NCBI RefSeq assembly: GCF_003001995.1
Contig: NZ_PVNB01000001.1
Location: 62,001-126,000, forward strand
Direction of reading: 5' to 3'
DNA from: Orenia metallireducens
Lineage (GTDB): Bacteria; Bacillota; Halanaerobiia; Halobacteroidales; Halobacteroidaceae
DNA length: 64,000 nucleotides
Below, piece by piece: positions 55,673 through 64,000 of the stretch. Made by a program: the position numbers and the translations under genes. Below the pieces are notes generated by a model that worked only from the letters and a program-made list of their open reading frames with translations, was not told the origin of the DNA and did not search any database. Every line of letters starts with the position of its first letter. Position 1 is the stretch's first letter.

Positions 55673-55885
55673 TATAGATGTGTGAATTGAAAATTGAACT
55701 TTAGAGAGATATTACGACACTTTTACAAATAATAAATAATAGTGAATAAATAAAAACTCATCTTTCTAGAAGGTTTAGTGGTTTTAATCTTAACTATTAT
55801 TTATACTTTATTAATTATTCACTGGTTTAAAAAGTGTCGCAATATACCCATATAGTCCTATATTTAACTTATAGATTTATAAATC
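55673..55885. mobile_element. Inverted-end element copy 7 (L to R, palindromic core)
   Basis: L end AGAGATATTACGACACTTTT (55705-55724) and R end as AAAGTGTCGCAATATACCCA (55831-55850). The outer flanks (TATAGATGTGTGAATTGA from 55673) resemble the extended ends of copies 6 and 8. The core pairs AATAATAGTGAATAAAT (from about 55731) with ATAATTAATAAAGTATAAATAATAG-like sequence ending near 55822, imperfectly. Lies between the esterase and DUF624 genes. Confidence 0.65.
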
Positions 55886-55931
55886 TATGACAAGCTTGTC
55901 CTCTAAATCTTTATAATTACAAAATTTCTTC

Positions 55932-56897
55932 TTATCCAAAGCGCTTCTTTAAAAATACTATCTTCTCTTCACCTTGCTGATTAAACCCACCATGACCATA
56001 TTCAGGATAAACTTTAATCTCCTTGTTAGTATCCAAATGATTATAAAGGGCAAAACCTGTAGATGGGGGACAAACAGTATCTTCTAATCCTACACTCATT
56101 AGCACATCTGCTTTAATTCTAGCTGCTAAATTCATACCATCAAAATAACTTAGCGTTTTATAGACCTGCTCTTCTGTTTGGTGCAAACTATCATGAAGCT
56201 TAAAGTAATGGTAGATTTCGCTATAAGGACTTCCCTCATACAATTCTACAGCTCTTCTAAAATGGCATAAGTATGGAATATCTGCCATCACAGCTTTTAC
56301 CTTATCAGACAGAGCTCCTGCTGCAATAGCTAATCCTCCACCTTGACTTCCACCTTCTACGGCAATTTTATCACTATCAATCTCTTCTCTTTTACTTACA
56401 AACTCAACTGCCCTAACACAATCCATGTAGACATAACGATAATAATAGTTATCTGGATTTAAAATTCCCTTAGTCATCCAGCCTGCTGCTCCACCATTGT
56501 CATAATTGTTATGGTCAGGACTCTTTATATCCTGTCCCCTAACATCAACAAGTAATACTCCATAACCCATTAATGAAAAACTCAATACATTACTAATCAC
56601 TACATTATTCCAGTTATAACCATGGTACATTACTATCACTGGAACTTTGTTATCCTTACTAGCCTCTTTAGGAAGTACATATCTTCCATAAATTCTAGAG
56701 TTTTTAAAGCCATCAAAAAAGACATCATATACCCTTACTTGCTCTACTGGATAATCAACAGAATTAAGCTTAGCATCTAGAGGTTGATCCTTTGATTCTT
56801 CAATTGTCTTCTCCCAAAACTCCTCAAAATTACTCTCTTTAGTCAAGTCAGGTTTATAATTTTTAAGCTCCTCTAATGGCATATCAAAGAGATTCAT
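55932..56897 (-). CDS. CE7 acetyl esterase (acetyl xylan esterase / cephalosporin deacetylase type)
   Basis: 321-aa alpha/beta hydrolase without signal peptide. N-terminus FDMPLEELKNYKPDLTKESNF, the RGQ motif in LLVDVRGQDIKS, nucleophile Ser in EGGSQGGGLAIAAG, Asp in GLEDTVCPPSTGFA and His in EYGHGGFNQQGEEK make a complete CE7 signature. It removes acetyl groups from short sugars in the cytoplasm; acetylated mannooligosaccharides are the likely substrate here. GGAAGTG precedes the ATG. Elements 7 and 8 flank it on both sides. Confidence 0.93.
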   Translation of the reverse strand: MNLFDMPLEELKNYKPDLTKESNFEEFWEKTIEESKDQPLDAKLNSVDYPVEQVRVYDVFFDGFKNSRIYGRYVLPKEASKDNKVPVIVMYHGYNWNNVVISNVLSFSLMGYGVLLVDVRGQDIKSPDHNNYDNGGAAGWMTKGILNPDNYYYRYVYMDCVRAVEFVSKREEIDSDKIAVEGGSQGGGLAIAAGALSDKVKAVMADIPYLCHFRRAVELYEGSPYSEIYHYFKLHDSLHQTEEQVYKTLSYFDGMNLAARIKADVLMSVGLEDTVCPPSTGFALYNHLDTNKEIKVYPEYGHGGFNQQGEEKIVFLKKRFG

Positions 56898-56942
56898 TAT
56901 TAATCACTTCCTTTACAAAATTAACCTTAATTTTTTCTGTTA

Positions 56943-57311
56943 TATAGGTTCGTGAATTTAGAATAAAATTTAACTATGACGCTATGGAGAGATATTGCGA
57001 CACTTTTAAACCCCAGTGTGTAGTTGATAGTTAAGGTCTTTAAAACCGAAGAAAATTTTTGTTTGAACGAAGCAAAAATTGAACTGGAATTTATGGTTTA
57101 ATTAAATTTTGAATAAAGAATATAATTAATGATAATAATTGATATTTTGATTGCGTAGTGAGTTTAATTTTCTTCTTGATTTTTTGGTTACTTTTTCATC
57201 AAGGAAAAACGTAACCCGCCCTTAGGCGGAACCTAATAATTTGTCTACTTTTTAAAAAGTAAAAGTGTCGCAATATCCCCATAAGTTTCATTTTGAATTC
57301 ACATACCTATA
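56943..57311. mobile_element. Inverted-end element copy 8 (L to R, core A; best preserved)
   Basis: Extended L end starts TATAGGTTCGTGAATTTAGA (56943) and reaches GAGAGATATTGCGACACTTT (56988-57007). The extended R end, read inward on the minus strand, starts TATAGGTATGTGAATTCAAA (ending 57311) and reaches GGGGATATTGCGACACTTTT. The TIRs are therefore about 60 bp. Core A landmarks: TTAAGGTCTTTAAAACC (57040), ACGAAGCAAAAATTGAAC (57063), GGTTACTTTTT/AAAAACGTAACC hairpin (57185-57215), CCTTAGGCGGAACCTAA (57219). 369 bp, no coding sequence; between the reductase and esterase genes. Confidence 0.78.
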
Positions 57312-57332
57312 ATTTAAAATTTAAGATAGTTA

Positions 57333-58325
57333 TCATTTCAAGATATCAGCTATTAACTTTAACTCTTCATCATTAAAAGCTAACTTTTCTACAATCTTAA
57401 CGTTCTCCTCAAGTTGAGATAACTTACTTGCTCCTACTAAAGCAGAAGTTACTCTTCCCTTTCTTAAAACCCATGATAGAGCCATTTGAGCTAAGCTCTG
57501 CCCTCTAGTTACTGCAATATCATTCAATGCTTTGATCTTATTTAGTTTATCTGCAGTAATATCATTCTTAGTAAGAAATTGACTGGAACCTGCTGCTCTA
57601 GAGTCTTGCGGAATCTCTTTTAAATACTTATCAGTTAATAGACCTTGGGATAAAGGAGAAAATACTATGGAACCGACTCCTTCTTCTTCTAGAAGATCCA
57701 ATAATCCATCATCTTCAACCCAACGATTGAACATAGAATAAGAAGGTTGATTAATCAATAAAGGTGTCCCTAAATTCTTTAGTATCTTTACTGCTTTTTT
57801 GGTCTCTTGGGCATTATAATTGGATATCCCAACATAGAGTGCTTTTCCTTGACGAACAATTAAATCAAGTGCTCCCATTGTCTCCTCAAGTGGTGTATTA
57901 GGATCTGGTCGATGGTGATAGAATATATCTACATAGTCTAAACCTAACCTCTTTAAACTTTGATCTAAACTAGCTACTAAATACTTTTTAGATCCCCAAT
58001 CACCATAAGGCCCTGGCCACATATCATAACCAGCTTTAGTAGAAATGAGTAGCTCATCACGATAATCTGCTAAATCCTTCTTTAAAATTCTACCAAAGTT
58101 CTCCTCAGCTGAACCTGCTGGTGGTCCATAATTATTGGCTAAATCAAAGTGAGTAATCCCTAAATCAAAAGCTTTATGAACTAGAGCGCGACTATTTTCG
58201 AAACTATCTACTCCACCAAAATTATGCCACAGTCCTAATGAGATAGCTGGTAGTTTTAAGCCACTCTTCCCACAACGATTATACTGCATCTTATCATATC
58301 TATCCTCTGCTGGACAATAAACCAT
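57333..58325 (-). CDS. Aldo/keto reductase, YghZ/GPR type
   Basis: 330-aa NADPH-dependent reductase. Catalytic tetrad Asp and Tyr in THFDLANNYGPPAGSAEENF, Lys in LISTKAGYDMWPGPYG and His in DIFYHHRPDP. The GKSGLKLPAISLGLWHNFGG start is typical of the E. coli YghZ (L-glyceraldehyde-3-phosphate reductase) and KCNAB-like group. ATG at 58325 follows a consensus AGGAGGTAA. It directly follows the GH26 gene and may act on a sugar aldehyde from mannan breakdown; the true substrate is unknown. Confidence 0.92.
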   Translation of the reverse strand: MVYCPAEDRYDKMQYNRCGKSGLKLPAISLGLWHNFGGVDSFENSRALVHKAFDLGITHFDLANNYGPPAGSAEENFGRILKKDLADYRDELLISTKAGYDMWPGPYGDWGSKKYLVASLDQSLKRLGLDYVDIFYHHRPDPNTPLEETMGALDLIVRQGKALYVGISNYNAQETKKAVKILKNLGTPLLINQPSYSMFNRWVEDDGLLDLLEEEGVGSIVFSPLSQGLLTDKYLKEIPQDSRAAGSSQFLTKNDITADKLNKIKALNDIAVTRGQSLAQMALSWVLRKGRVTSALVGASKLSQLEENVKIVEKLAFNDEELKLIADILK

Positions 58326-58361
58326 CTTATTACCTCCTATAAGATTAATAGAATTCAATCT

Positions 58362-59402
58362 TTAATTCTTATATACCCTTTCAAAATCTAAATCACCATT
58401 AAATACTGTTGCCCTATCTTGATAGAATTTAATAAAGTCAGCCTTCATCTCATGCTCGCCATAAGGTACCCAAAAATGGTCTGGTGCTCCATTTCTCCAC
58501 ACTAGTAAGAACTTAATCTGCCTAGCCTGTTGATTAGACTTGATTGCTTCTAATAAATCCATATACCAATTATCTCTCTTCTCTTCACCAATAGCTTTCA
58601 TACTATCAGCTATACCTACTTCTGTCAAAGCTGCTACTTTACCTCTATTTTGAGCAATTTGAACTATAATCTCTAAATCATTCATTAATTTACTTTGCCA
58701 TTCTAAATCAAACCCATAAGAATCCATCCCAATTACATCAATATAATCATCACCGGGATAACGTTCTAGATAATCTTCTACACCATCAAAATGTCCATTT
58801 GGAGAGTATGCATACAATAAATTATGAGTCTTTTTTTCATCTCTTAAATACTCTACAGTAAATCTAAATATCGCCTTATACTCTTCTACTGTACAAAAAT
58901 CTGCTCCCCACCAGAACCAACTACCATTATTCTCATGGAAGGGACGATAAATAATAGGTACTAATTTTCCATCCTTGCCCTTAAGACTTTTAAAAAAATT
59001 TGATGTTCTATCAAGATACTGCTTATACTCTTGGTGCTTGCTCCCACCTGGCAAGATTTCAGCTACAGCCTTAGTTGTGTCATAGAAGTCTTTAGCAGTT
59101 ACAAAATTAAACATATGGTCACTAAAGGTATTGATCCCACCACGCTCATAAGCCTTAGTTACATGCTCAGCAAAATCCCAGCCATCTACAAAATCCCAAC
59201 CATAAACAGCAGGGTAATCACCTATAGTATCATAACAATCTGATTGAGTACCATCTAATTTATTAATGGTCATTCCTTGGGTTGTAGTGTTTTGGTGTCC
59301 AAATAAGATTTGATTTTCATTGATATTCTGTAAGTATTTATAAAGTGATTTAGTCTCTGCTGTTAAATTACAATCAACAGTAATTAGTTTAGCATTCACC
59401 AT
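58362..59402 (-). CDS. GH26 beta-mannanase/mannobiohydrolase, no signal peptide
   Basis: 346-aa GH26 enzyme. ILFGHQNTTTQG opens the barrel; the acid/base Glu is in PIIYRPFHENNGSWFWWGAD, the nucleophile Glu in VAALTEVGIADSM, and DYIDVIGMDSYGFD lies between. No signal peptide or membrane segment, so it acts in the cytoplasm on imported oligosaccharides, unlike the two exported GH5 enzymes. GGGGGAAG precedes the ATG. Between the binding-protein gene and the reductase gene; a second GH26 reads in from the right edge of the window. Confidence 0.92.
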   Translation of the reverse strand: MVNAKLITVDCNLTAETKSLYKYLQNINENQILFGHQNTTTQGMTINKLDGTQSDCYDTIGDYPAVYGWDFVDGWDFAEHVTKAYERGGINTFSDHMFNFVTAKDFYDTTKAVAEILPGGSKHQEYKQYLDRTSNFFKSLKGKDGKLVPIIYRPFHENNGSWFWWGADFCTVEEYKAIFRFTVEYLRDEKKTHNLLYAYSPNGHFDGVEDYLERYPGDDYIDVIGMDSYGFDLEWQSKLMNDLEIIVQIAQNRGKVAALTEVGIADSMKAIGEEKRDNWYMDLLEAIKSNQQARQIKFLLVWRNGAPDHFWVPYGEHEMKADFIKFYQDRATVFNGDLDFERVYKN

Positions 59403-59509
59403 CTCTCTTCCCCCTTGTTTTAGAAATTTTAGCTACTCAATAACTTATAACTATAATTAAAAAGGTAAAGCTTTAAAAACAGACTTACCCCAACAGCTAA
59501 TATGCTTTA

Positions 59510-59553
59510 TATAAAGATATCTAAAGGGATTAATCCCTTTAGATATCTTTATA
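59510..59553. repeat. 44-bp perfect palindrome after the binding-protein gene
   Basis: TATAAAGATATCTAAAGGGATT followed by its exact complement, 10 nt after the stop of the binding-protein gene. No T-run on the minus strand. Fits an intercistronic hairpin that raises the level of the binding-protein mRNA over downstream genes, as in many ABC operons. Confidence 0.85.
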
Positions 59554-59563
59554 GTTAAGTCAA

Positions 59564-61189
59564 TTATTGTAAATTTTCATTTAATTCATCAACAACCTTT
59601 TGTACTTTAGGTCTCATACTCTCAACAAAATCCTTCCAATCCTTTTCAATCTCATCAGCTGATGATGAAACGATAAGTTCAGTAATTTTATCATTTACTT
59701 TTTGAGTGAAAGTACCATATTTATTCTTCATAGGTCCACTAAAGAAGTTAATTTTATATTCCTCTTTACCTGTTGGTTTTAGATAAACATCATCTTGTCT
59801 TAACCTATCATATACCTCAGCTACAAGCTTTCTTGTATATTCACTGTATCCAGGGTTTTCAAATTCCCACTTTGGACTGTCGTTAACAACTCCTGCCCAA
59901 TCAGCTTTAACATCACTAGGACCTTGAAGTGTTCCATCCTCTTTCTCAGGCCATAGAGGCACAACATTTCCAGCATCGTCATACTTCCAATCTTCACCTT
60001 TAATTCCATAGTGAACATAATTTCTACCTTCTTCACTAGCCAACCAATCATAAACTTCTAGCCATCTTGCTAATTTTTCATCACTCATATCTGATCTAAA
60101 CATAGTAGCAGACCAGTAATCTGAACCTTGAATTCCTAAAACTTTTCCTTCCTGCGGTGTGCCTTTTGGACCTTTTACAAACATAGGAGCAATAGTATCT
60201 TCAGCTTCTAGACCTGGATTTGCAGCCTCAAAAGGCTTAATAATTTCTTCAGATAAGGTATATGAAGTCCAGTTATTAAAGTAGATTCCCAGTTCTCCAC
60301 TAACAAATTTATTTCCAGCATCATTATTTTGAGCAATAGGTTGATCCTTCCATAGGATTCCACTTTCATACCATTCTTTTGTCTCTTTTATACCTTCAAC
60401 CATTTCAGGCTCTCCTGGTCCCCATACATACTGACCATCTTTATATATATAACCTTCCCATTTTGGATCAACTTGATAGATTCCTGCAAACCAAGGAAAG
60501 GCCCAACCGATTCCACCAATACCGATAGTCTTACCAGTTCCACTTACATCTTCTTCTACAAAGGCTTTAGCCATTGCCTTCATCTCTTCAAAGGTATACT
60601 CATTATTCTCATGATAGATACCAACTTTTTTAGCCCAATCTTTTCTATAGTAGAACATCATTTGAGAAACATTATTATAATCTGCCTTTTGAATAGAAGC
60701 CAGCCAAGCATAACGCTTACCATCAACCTTTACATACTCATCACTAATTAACTCTTCATTTAATCTCTTTAAGTTAGGATATTTACTAAGCAACTCATCA
60801 GGTAGTTCTCTAAATATACCCTGCTTAGCCCAATTAATAAACTCTGAATGAGTAGAAGCTTGCACATCGGATCTTAATATTTCTGGCATATCACCAGATG
60901 CAACCCAAATTCTTACCTTCTCATTCCAATCTCCCCAGTTAATTGGTCTAATCTCAAGTTCAATATTAAATTTCTTAGAGATGTAGTCATAAAGACGGTT
61001 TCCATCCTTTTGTTGGCCTGCATACATACTATTAATAGTATAAGTAAACTTTTTAGCGTACTTGCCATCTCCAGACTTGTTAGTAGAAACATCATCAGCA
61101 GCTTGCTTAGAGCAGCCAGCAAATACTAATAAGCTACTTAAAGCTATAACTACAATCAAGATTGTCGTCATAAATTTTTTATTTGACAT
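59564..61189 (-). CDS. Oligosaccharide-binding lipoprotein of the ABC importer (LplA type)
   Basis: 541-aa extracytoplasmic solute-binding protein. Lipobox LVFAGC (Cys about 26) after a hydrophobic stretch ILIVVIALSSLLVFAG. The length and the segments RVWVASGDMPEILRSD, RYAWLASIQ and FYRKDWAKKVG are typical of LplA/YtcQ-family binding proteins. It pairs with the permeases at 49-51 kb, with the regulators between. GGGGTGA precedes the ATG. The palindrome after its stop suggests higher expression than the following GH26 and reductase genes. Confidence 0.92.
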   Translation of the reverse strand: MSNKKFMTTILIVVIALSSLLVFAGCSKQAADDVSTNKSGDGKYAKKFTYTINSMYAGQQKDGNRLYDYISKKFNIELEIRPINWGDWNEKVRIWVASGDMPEILRSDVQASTHSEFINWAKQGIFRELPDELLSKYPNLKRLNEELISDEYVKVDGKRYAWLASIQKADYNNVSQMMFYYRKDWAKKVGIYHENNEYTFEEMKAMAKAFVEEDVSGTGKTIGIGGIGWAFPWFAGIYQVDPKWEGYIYKDGQYVWGPGEPEMVEGIKETKEWYESGILWKDQPIAQNNDAGNKFVSGELGIYFNNWTSYTLSEEIIKPFEAANPGLEAEDTIAPMFVKGPKGTPQEGKVLGIQGSDYWSATMFRSDMSDEKLARWLEVYDWLASEEGRNYVHYGIKGEDWKYDDAGNVVPLWPEKEDGTLQGPSDVKADWAGVVNDSPKWEFENPGYSEYTRKLVAEVYDRLRQDDVYLKPTGKEEYKINFFSGPMKNKYGTFTQKVNDKITELIVSSSADEIEKDWKDFVESMRPKVQKVVDELNENLQ

Positions 61190-61280
61190 AAAATCACCCC
61201 ATTCAACTTATTTAGGTTATCTGATAATTAAATTTCAAATATATAATGAAACCTTTATCAATTCCTATATAAACTATTTA

Positions 61281-63503
61281 TTATTCGATAACTTGTAATC
61301 TCCAGATAGTACTTTGGAAATCTCCTATCATATCTAAATCACTAGGTGCTGCTCCATTAAATAATTTAGGCAGATTTAGACCTACGTACATTAACTCATC
61401 TCCGCCATAGATTTTATCCATTCCTTTAATCCGATAATTCTTTTCAGGATCTAAACCTTTTAATGTCAGAGTATAATAAGGAGCATTAGGCTCAGTTAAA
61501 ACTTTATAAAATCCTACATAAGCCTCCTTTTTATCTTCACTAACTACCATCCAAGCCGTATCATTGTTTCCTTCAAAAGGACTTACTAATCTATAAAATT
61601 CTCCCTGTTGAACCAATTCTCTAACCTCTTTATATTCAGCAACCTGCTTTTTAACTAGCTCTTTCTCTTCAACTGTAAGTTTAGTTAAATCTAATTCATA
61701 ACCAAAGTTACCAAACATTGCTACATTCCCTCTAGTCTTTAAAGGAGTAACTCTAGCCAATTGATGATTAGGTACTGCTGATACATGGGCTCCCATTGAG
61801 CTTACTGGATAGACCATACTAGTTCCATACTGTATCTTTAATCGCTCTACTGCATCAGTATCATCACTAGTCCAAGTCTGTGGCATGTAATATAACATTC
61901 CTGGATCAAATCTTCCCCCACCACTAGCACAACTTTCAAATAAGATATCAGGAAAACGCGAAGTCAATTCTTCTAAGATTCTATATAACCCTAACATATA
62001 TCTATGAGGTAACTCTCTTTGTCTTTGGGCAGGTAATTTAGCTGAACCTATCTGAGTCATATTACGATTCATATCCCATTTTACATAAGTAATTGGGGCA
62101 CTATCCAATATATCAGAAACCATTTCAATTACCTTATCACATACCTCTTCTCTAGATAAATCCAAGACCAACTGGCTTCTTGCTTGCCCTCTAGTTCTAT
62201 TAGGTACATGGATACACCAATCAGGATGAGCACGATATAACTCACTTTCTGGCGAAATCATTTCTGGCTCAAACCATAAACCAAACTCCATCCCTAAATC
62301 ATTGATCTTCTTACCTAAGCTTCCTAAACCATTTGGTAGCTTTCTTTCATCAACAAACCAATCTCCTAAAGATGTACTATCATCATCACGCTTTCCAAAC
62401 CAGCCATCATCTAAAACAAATAACTCTAGCCCTAATTCCTTACCATCCTTGGCAATATCTAAGATCTTATCTTCATCAAAATCAAAATAGGTCGCTTCCC
62501 AGTTATTGATCAAAATCGGTCTCACCTTATCTCTAAATTTACCACGAGCTAATCTAGTTCTATATAGTTTATGATAAGTCTGAGACATCTTATTTAACCC
62601 TTGATCAGAGTAAACCATTACTGCTTCTGGAGTTTGGAAAGTCTCATTAGGCTCTAATAACCAATTAAAATCAAAAGGATTAATTCCCATAGTAACTCTT
62701 GTTTGCTTATAGGAGTTAACCTGTACCTGTGCTAAAAAGTTACCACTATAAACAAAGCTGAATCCATAAACTTCACCATGATGTTCATCAGCATCCTTTC
62801 TAGTTAAAGCAATAAAAGGGTTCTGTTGAAGACTACTTGCCCCTCTTGTACTTTCAATAGCTTGCAGCCCTTGCTCTAACGGACGCTTCTTAACATGACG
62901 CTCTCTAGACCAAGCTCCCGATAAATGTAAAAAGTCAAAATCGGCATCTCTAAAATCTACACTAGTACTCAATGCTCGTTCTAAATTAATATTCTCTTCT
63001 CCTTCATTGATAAAACGAGCTGACCTAGCAATTACATCAAAATCTTGATAAACAGTATAAGATAAGACCACTTTTAAATTAGCTACTTCATCAAATAAAG
63101 TAACCTTTAACGTCTCTGCTTCTGAACTATCCTCTACATAAGTTGCTGGTAATCCTTCTAATCTTTCTTTTCCTGCTATAATTTCATGGGATAAATATTT
63201 CAGATTAGAGATATTAGATCCATTTTCCAATTTAACTTGATAAGCAGGCTGACGAAAATCAGTATAACCATAAGTAGGATACTCTTGAGGAATCAGATCT
63301 AAAGATAACTCCTTTTGTTCAGAAGCTAAAAAAGCTTTTCTACTCTGTTCTCTAATCAAATGGGTTAAATCAAGATCAGCTTTGACCTTCTTCCCCCAAT
63401 AAAGATGGCCTAAATGACCAGTATTTAATATTTCAAATACATAACTTGTATCCTTTGCTTGTAAATGAAATACCTTCTTTTCTGCATTATAAATAATTGC
63501 CAC
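61281..63503 (-). CDS. GH36 alpha-galactosidase
   Basis: 740-aa retaining alpha-galactosidase, no signal peptide, so cytoplasmic. Nucleophile Asp in ITYVKWDMNRNMTQIG; acid/base Asp in MPQTWTSDDTDAVERLKIQYG; CASGGGRFDPGMLYY and GLWFEPEMISPESELYRAHPDW are family landmarks. It removes alpha-1,6-galactose branches from galactomannan oligomers or raffinose sugars. Start is GTG at 63503 with GGAGGG 6 nt upstream. It precedes the binding-protein gene by 91 nt and appears to open this operon segment. Confidence 0.96.
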   Translation of the reverse strand: MAIIYNAEKKVFHLQAKDTSYVFEILNTGHLGHLYWGKKVKADLDLTHLIREQSRKAFLASEQKELSLDLIPQEYPTYGYTDFRQPAYQVKLENGSNISNLKYLSHEIIAGKERLEGLPATYVEDSSEAETLKVTLFDEVANLKVVLSYTVYQDFDVIARSARFINEGEENINLERALSTSVDFRDADFDFLHLSGAWSRERHVKKRPLEQGLQAIESTRGASSLQQNPFIALTRKDADEHHGEVYGFSFVYSGNFLAQVQVNSYKQTRVTMGINPFDFNWLLEPNETFQTPEAVMVYSDQGLNKMSQTYHKLYRTRLARGKFRDKVRPILINNWEATYFDFDEDKILDIAKDGKELGLELFVLDDGWFGKRDDDSTSLGDWFVDERKLPNGLGSLGKKINDLGMEFGLWFEPEMISPESELYRAHPDWCIHVPNRTRGQARSQLVLDLSREEVCDKVIEMVSDILDSAPITYVKWDMNRNMTQIGSAKLPAQRQRELPHRYMLGLYRILEELTSRFPDILFESCASGGGRFDPGMLYYMPQTWTSDDTDAVERLKIQYGTSMVYPVSSMGAHVSAVPNHQLARVTPLKTRGNVAMFGNFGYELDLTKLTVEEKELVKKQVAEYKEVRELVQQGEFYRLVSPFEGNNDTAWMVVSEDKKEAYVGFYKVLTEPNAPYYTLTLKGLDPEKNYRIKGMDKIYGGDELMYVGLNLPKLFNGAAPSDLDMIGDFQSTIWRLQVIE

Positions 63504-63546
63504 TTCAATCCCTCCAAAATATATATTATGATGCTAGTATAAAATC

Positions 63547-63594
63547 ATGGACACACTTAATTTATCAGAGATTTAACTAAACAAGTGTATCCAT
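63547..63594 (-). terminator. Hairpin between the GH26 fragment and GH36
   Basis: ATGGACACACTT (63547-63558) pairs with AAGTGTATCCAT (63583-63594) with one G-T type mismatch, loop 24 nt. On the minus strand it lies about 70 nt after the GH26 stop and is followed by ATGATTTTAT; terminator or intercistronic hairpin. Confidence 0.6.
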
Positions 63595-63661
63595 ATAAAT
63601 TAATTGTTAAATAATATTAAAATATAACTTAAATTTGTAAAAAAATGAATTAGCTAAATTT

Positions 63662-64000
63662 CTAAAAAGGATAGTTCTCCATGTTTTTAAGCTCATCTAA
63701 AGTAATTACATAGTCATCATTGTATACTTTTTCAATATGTTCTAGAGTATTATCCCTTAATAATAGATCTACAGACCATGAAGAGAACCAAGACCACCTT
63801 GCTGCTTCCTTTTGAAGAAGCTCTGGATCAGGGATTGTACCATCTTCTGTCATAGCAACCAATTTACCTGGATACATGTCAACTAAATTATAGAACTTTG
63901 CTGTACTTGGACTATAGTTATGAGAGTCTAGGTAGATATCAGCACCTATAATATCCACATATTGGTCACCAGGATACCATTCCGGAGATTCCTGACCATC
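63662..64000 (-). CDS. GH26 mannanase (3' part only)
   Basis: 112 visible C-terminal residues reading DGQESPEWYPGDQYVDIIGA, DIYLDSHNYSPSTAKFYN, then GKLVAMTEDGTIPDPELLQ and WSWFSSWSVDLLLRDNTLEH. The YPGDxYVDIIGADIY and TEDG (nucleophile Glu) pattern is that of GH26, comparable to YPGDDYIDVIGMDSYG and LTEVG in the gene at 58362. The frame is open to the right edge, so upstream domains, including any signal peptide or CBM, lie outside. It shows that the mannan locus continues beyond this window. Confidence 0.85.
   Translation of the reverse strand, partial: DGQESPEWYPGDQYVDIIGADIYLDSHNYSPSTAKFYNLVDMYPGKLVAMTEDGTIPDPELLQKEAARWSWFSSWSVDLLLRDNTLEHIEKVYNDDYVITLDELKNMENYPF

Noticed and set aside
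55930-55950. CcpA-like AAAGCGCTT at the end of the esterase gene
   Set aside because: It lies in the coding 3' end of the esterase and is explained by its codons; no promoter follows in either direction.

Overview
The window is low-GC DNA from an anaerobic, diderm, spore-lineage Firmicute. Halanaerobiales / Halobacteroidaceae (Orenia-like) is my inference. It rests on Clostridia-style Shine-Dalgarno sites, a T-box leader, a PRD-regulated PTS and a Spo0E-like protein, combined with an outer-membrane-porin-like protein that ends in Phe. No rRNA, tRNA, CRISPR array or phage module was seen. Almost every gene is on the minus strand; the one clear exception is the class V aminotransferase at 14.3-15.7 kb.

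Layout from left to right. 0-1.9 kb: start of a Na/Pi cotransporter gene, then a DAHP synthase gene (aroF) behind a T-box leader. 2.2-8.8 kb: a biotin cluster transcribed bioB, esterase, bioC, bioF, bioD, bioA, with a strong promoter and a BirA-like operator before bioB. 8.9-15.8 kb: an Rpn-type nuclease, queG, a GGDEF/EAL protein, a small hypothetical protein, a ferredoxin and a cysteine-desulfurase-like enzyme. 15.8-22.3 kb: a mannose/fructose-type PTS operon (PRD regulator, EIIA, EIIB, two EIIC, manA). 22.9-30.6 kb: a sugar operon (GH1, epimerase, ROK kinase, second manA, phosphohexomutase) and an MFS transporter. 30.8-64 kb: a large mannan/galactomannan locus.

The mannan locus reads as a near-complete pathway. 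Exported GH5 mannanases with carbohydrate-binding modules cut the polymer. A CE7 esterase can deacetylate, a GH36 enzyme removes galactose and GH26 enzymes cut oligomers. An LplA/B/C-type ABC importer controlled by a YesM/YesN pair brings products in. Cellobiose 2-epimerase plus two GH130 phosphorylases turn mannobiose and longer oligomers into mannose-1-phosphate and glucose. The hexomutase, ManA and ROK kinase at 23-27 kb can finish the route. Decay is visible: the porin has an in-frame stop, a GH2 beta-mannosidase is reduced to its two ends, and a lipoprotein is frameshifted and truncated.

The most unusual signal is between the genes. At least eight intergenic elements (109-390 bp) share two distinguishable inverted ends, L (AGAGATATTGCGACAC) and R (GGGTATATTGCGACAC), but carry different interiors. 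Three share one interior; most of the others carry unrelated interiors that are each self-complementary. A second inverted-repeat family occurs twice, and a third hairpin module occurs once alone and once inside an element. I know of no named family that matches; a database search was not possible.
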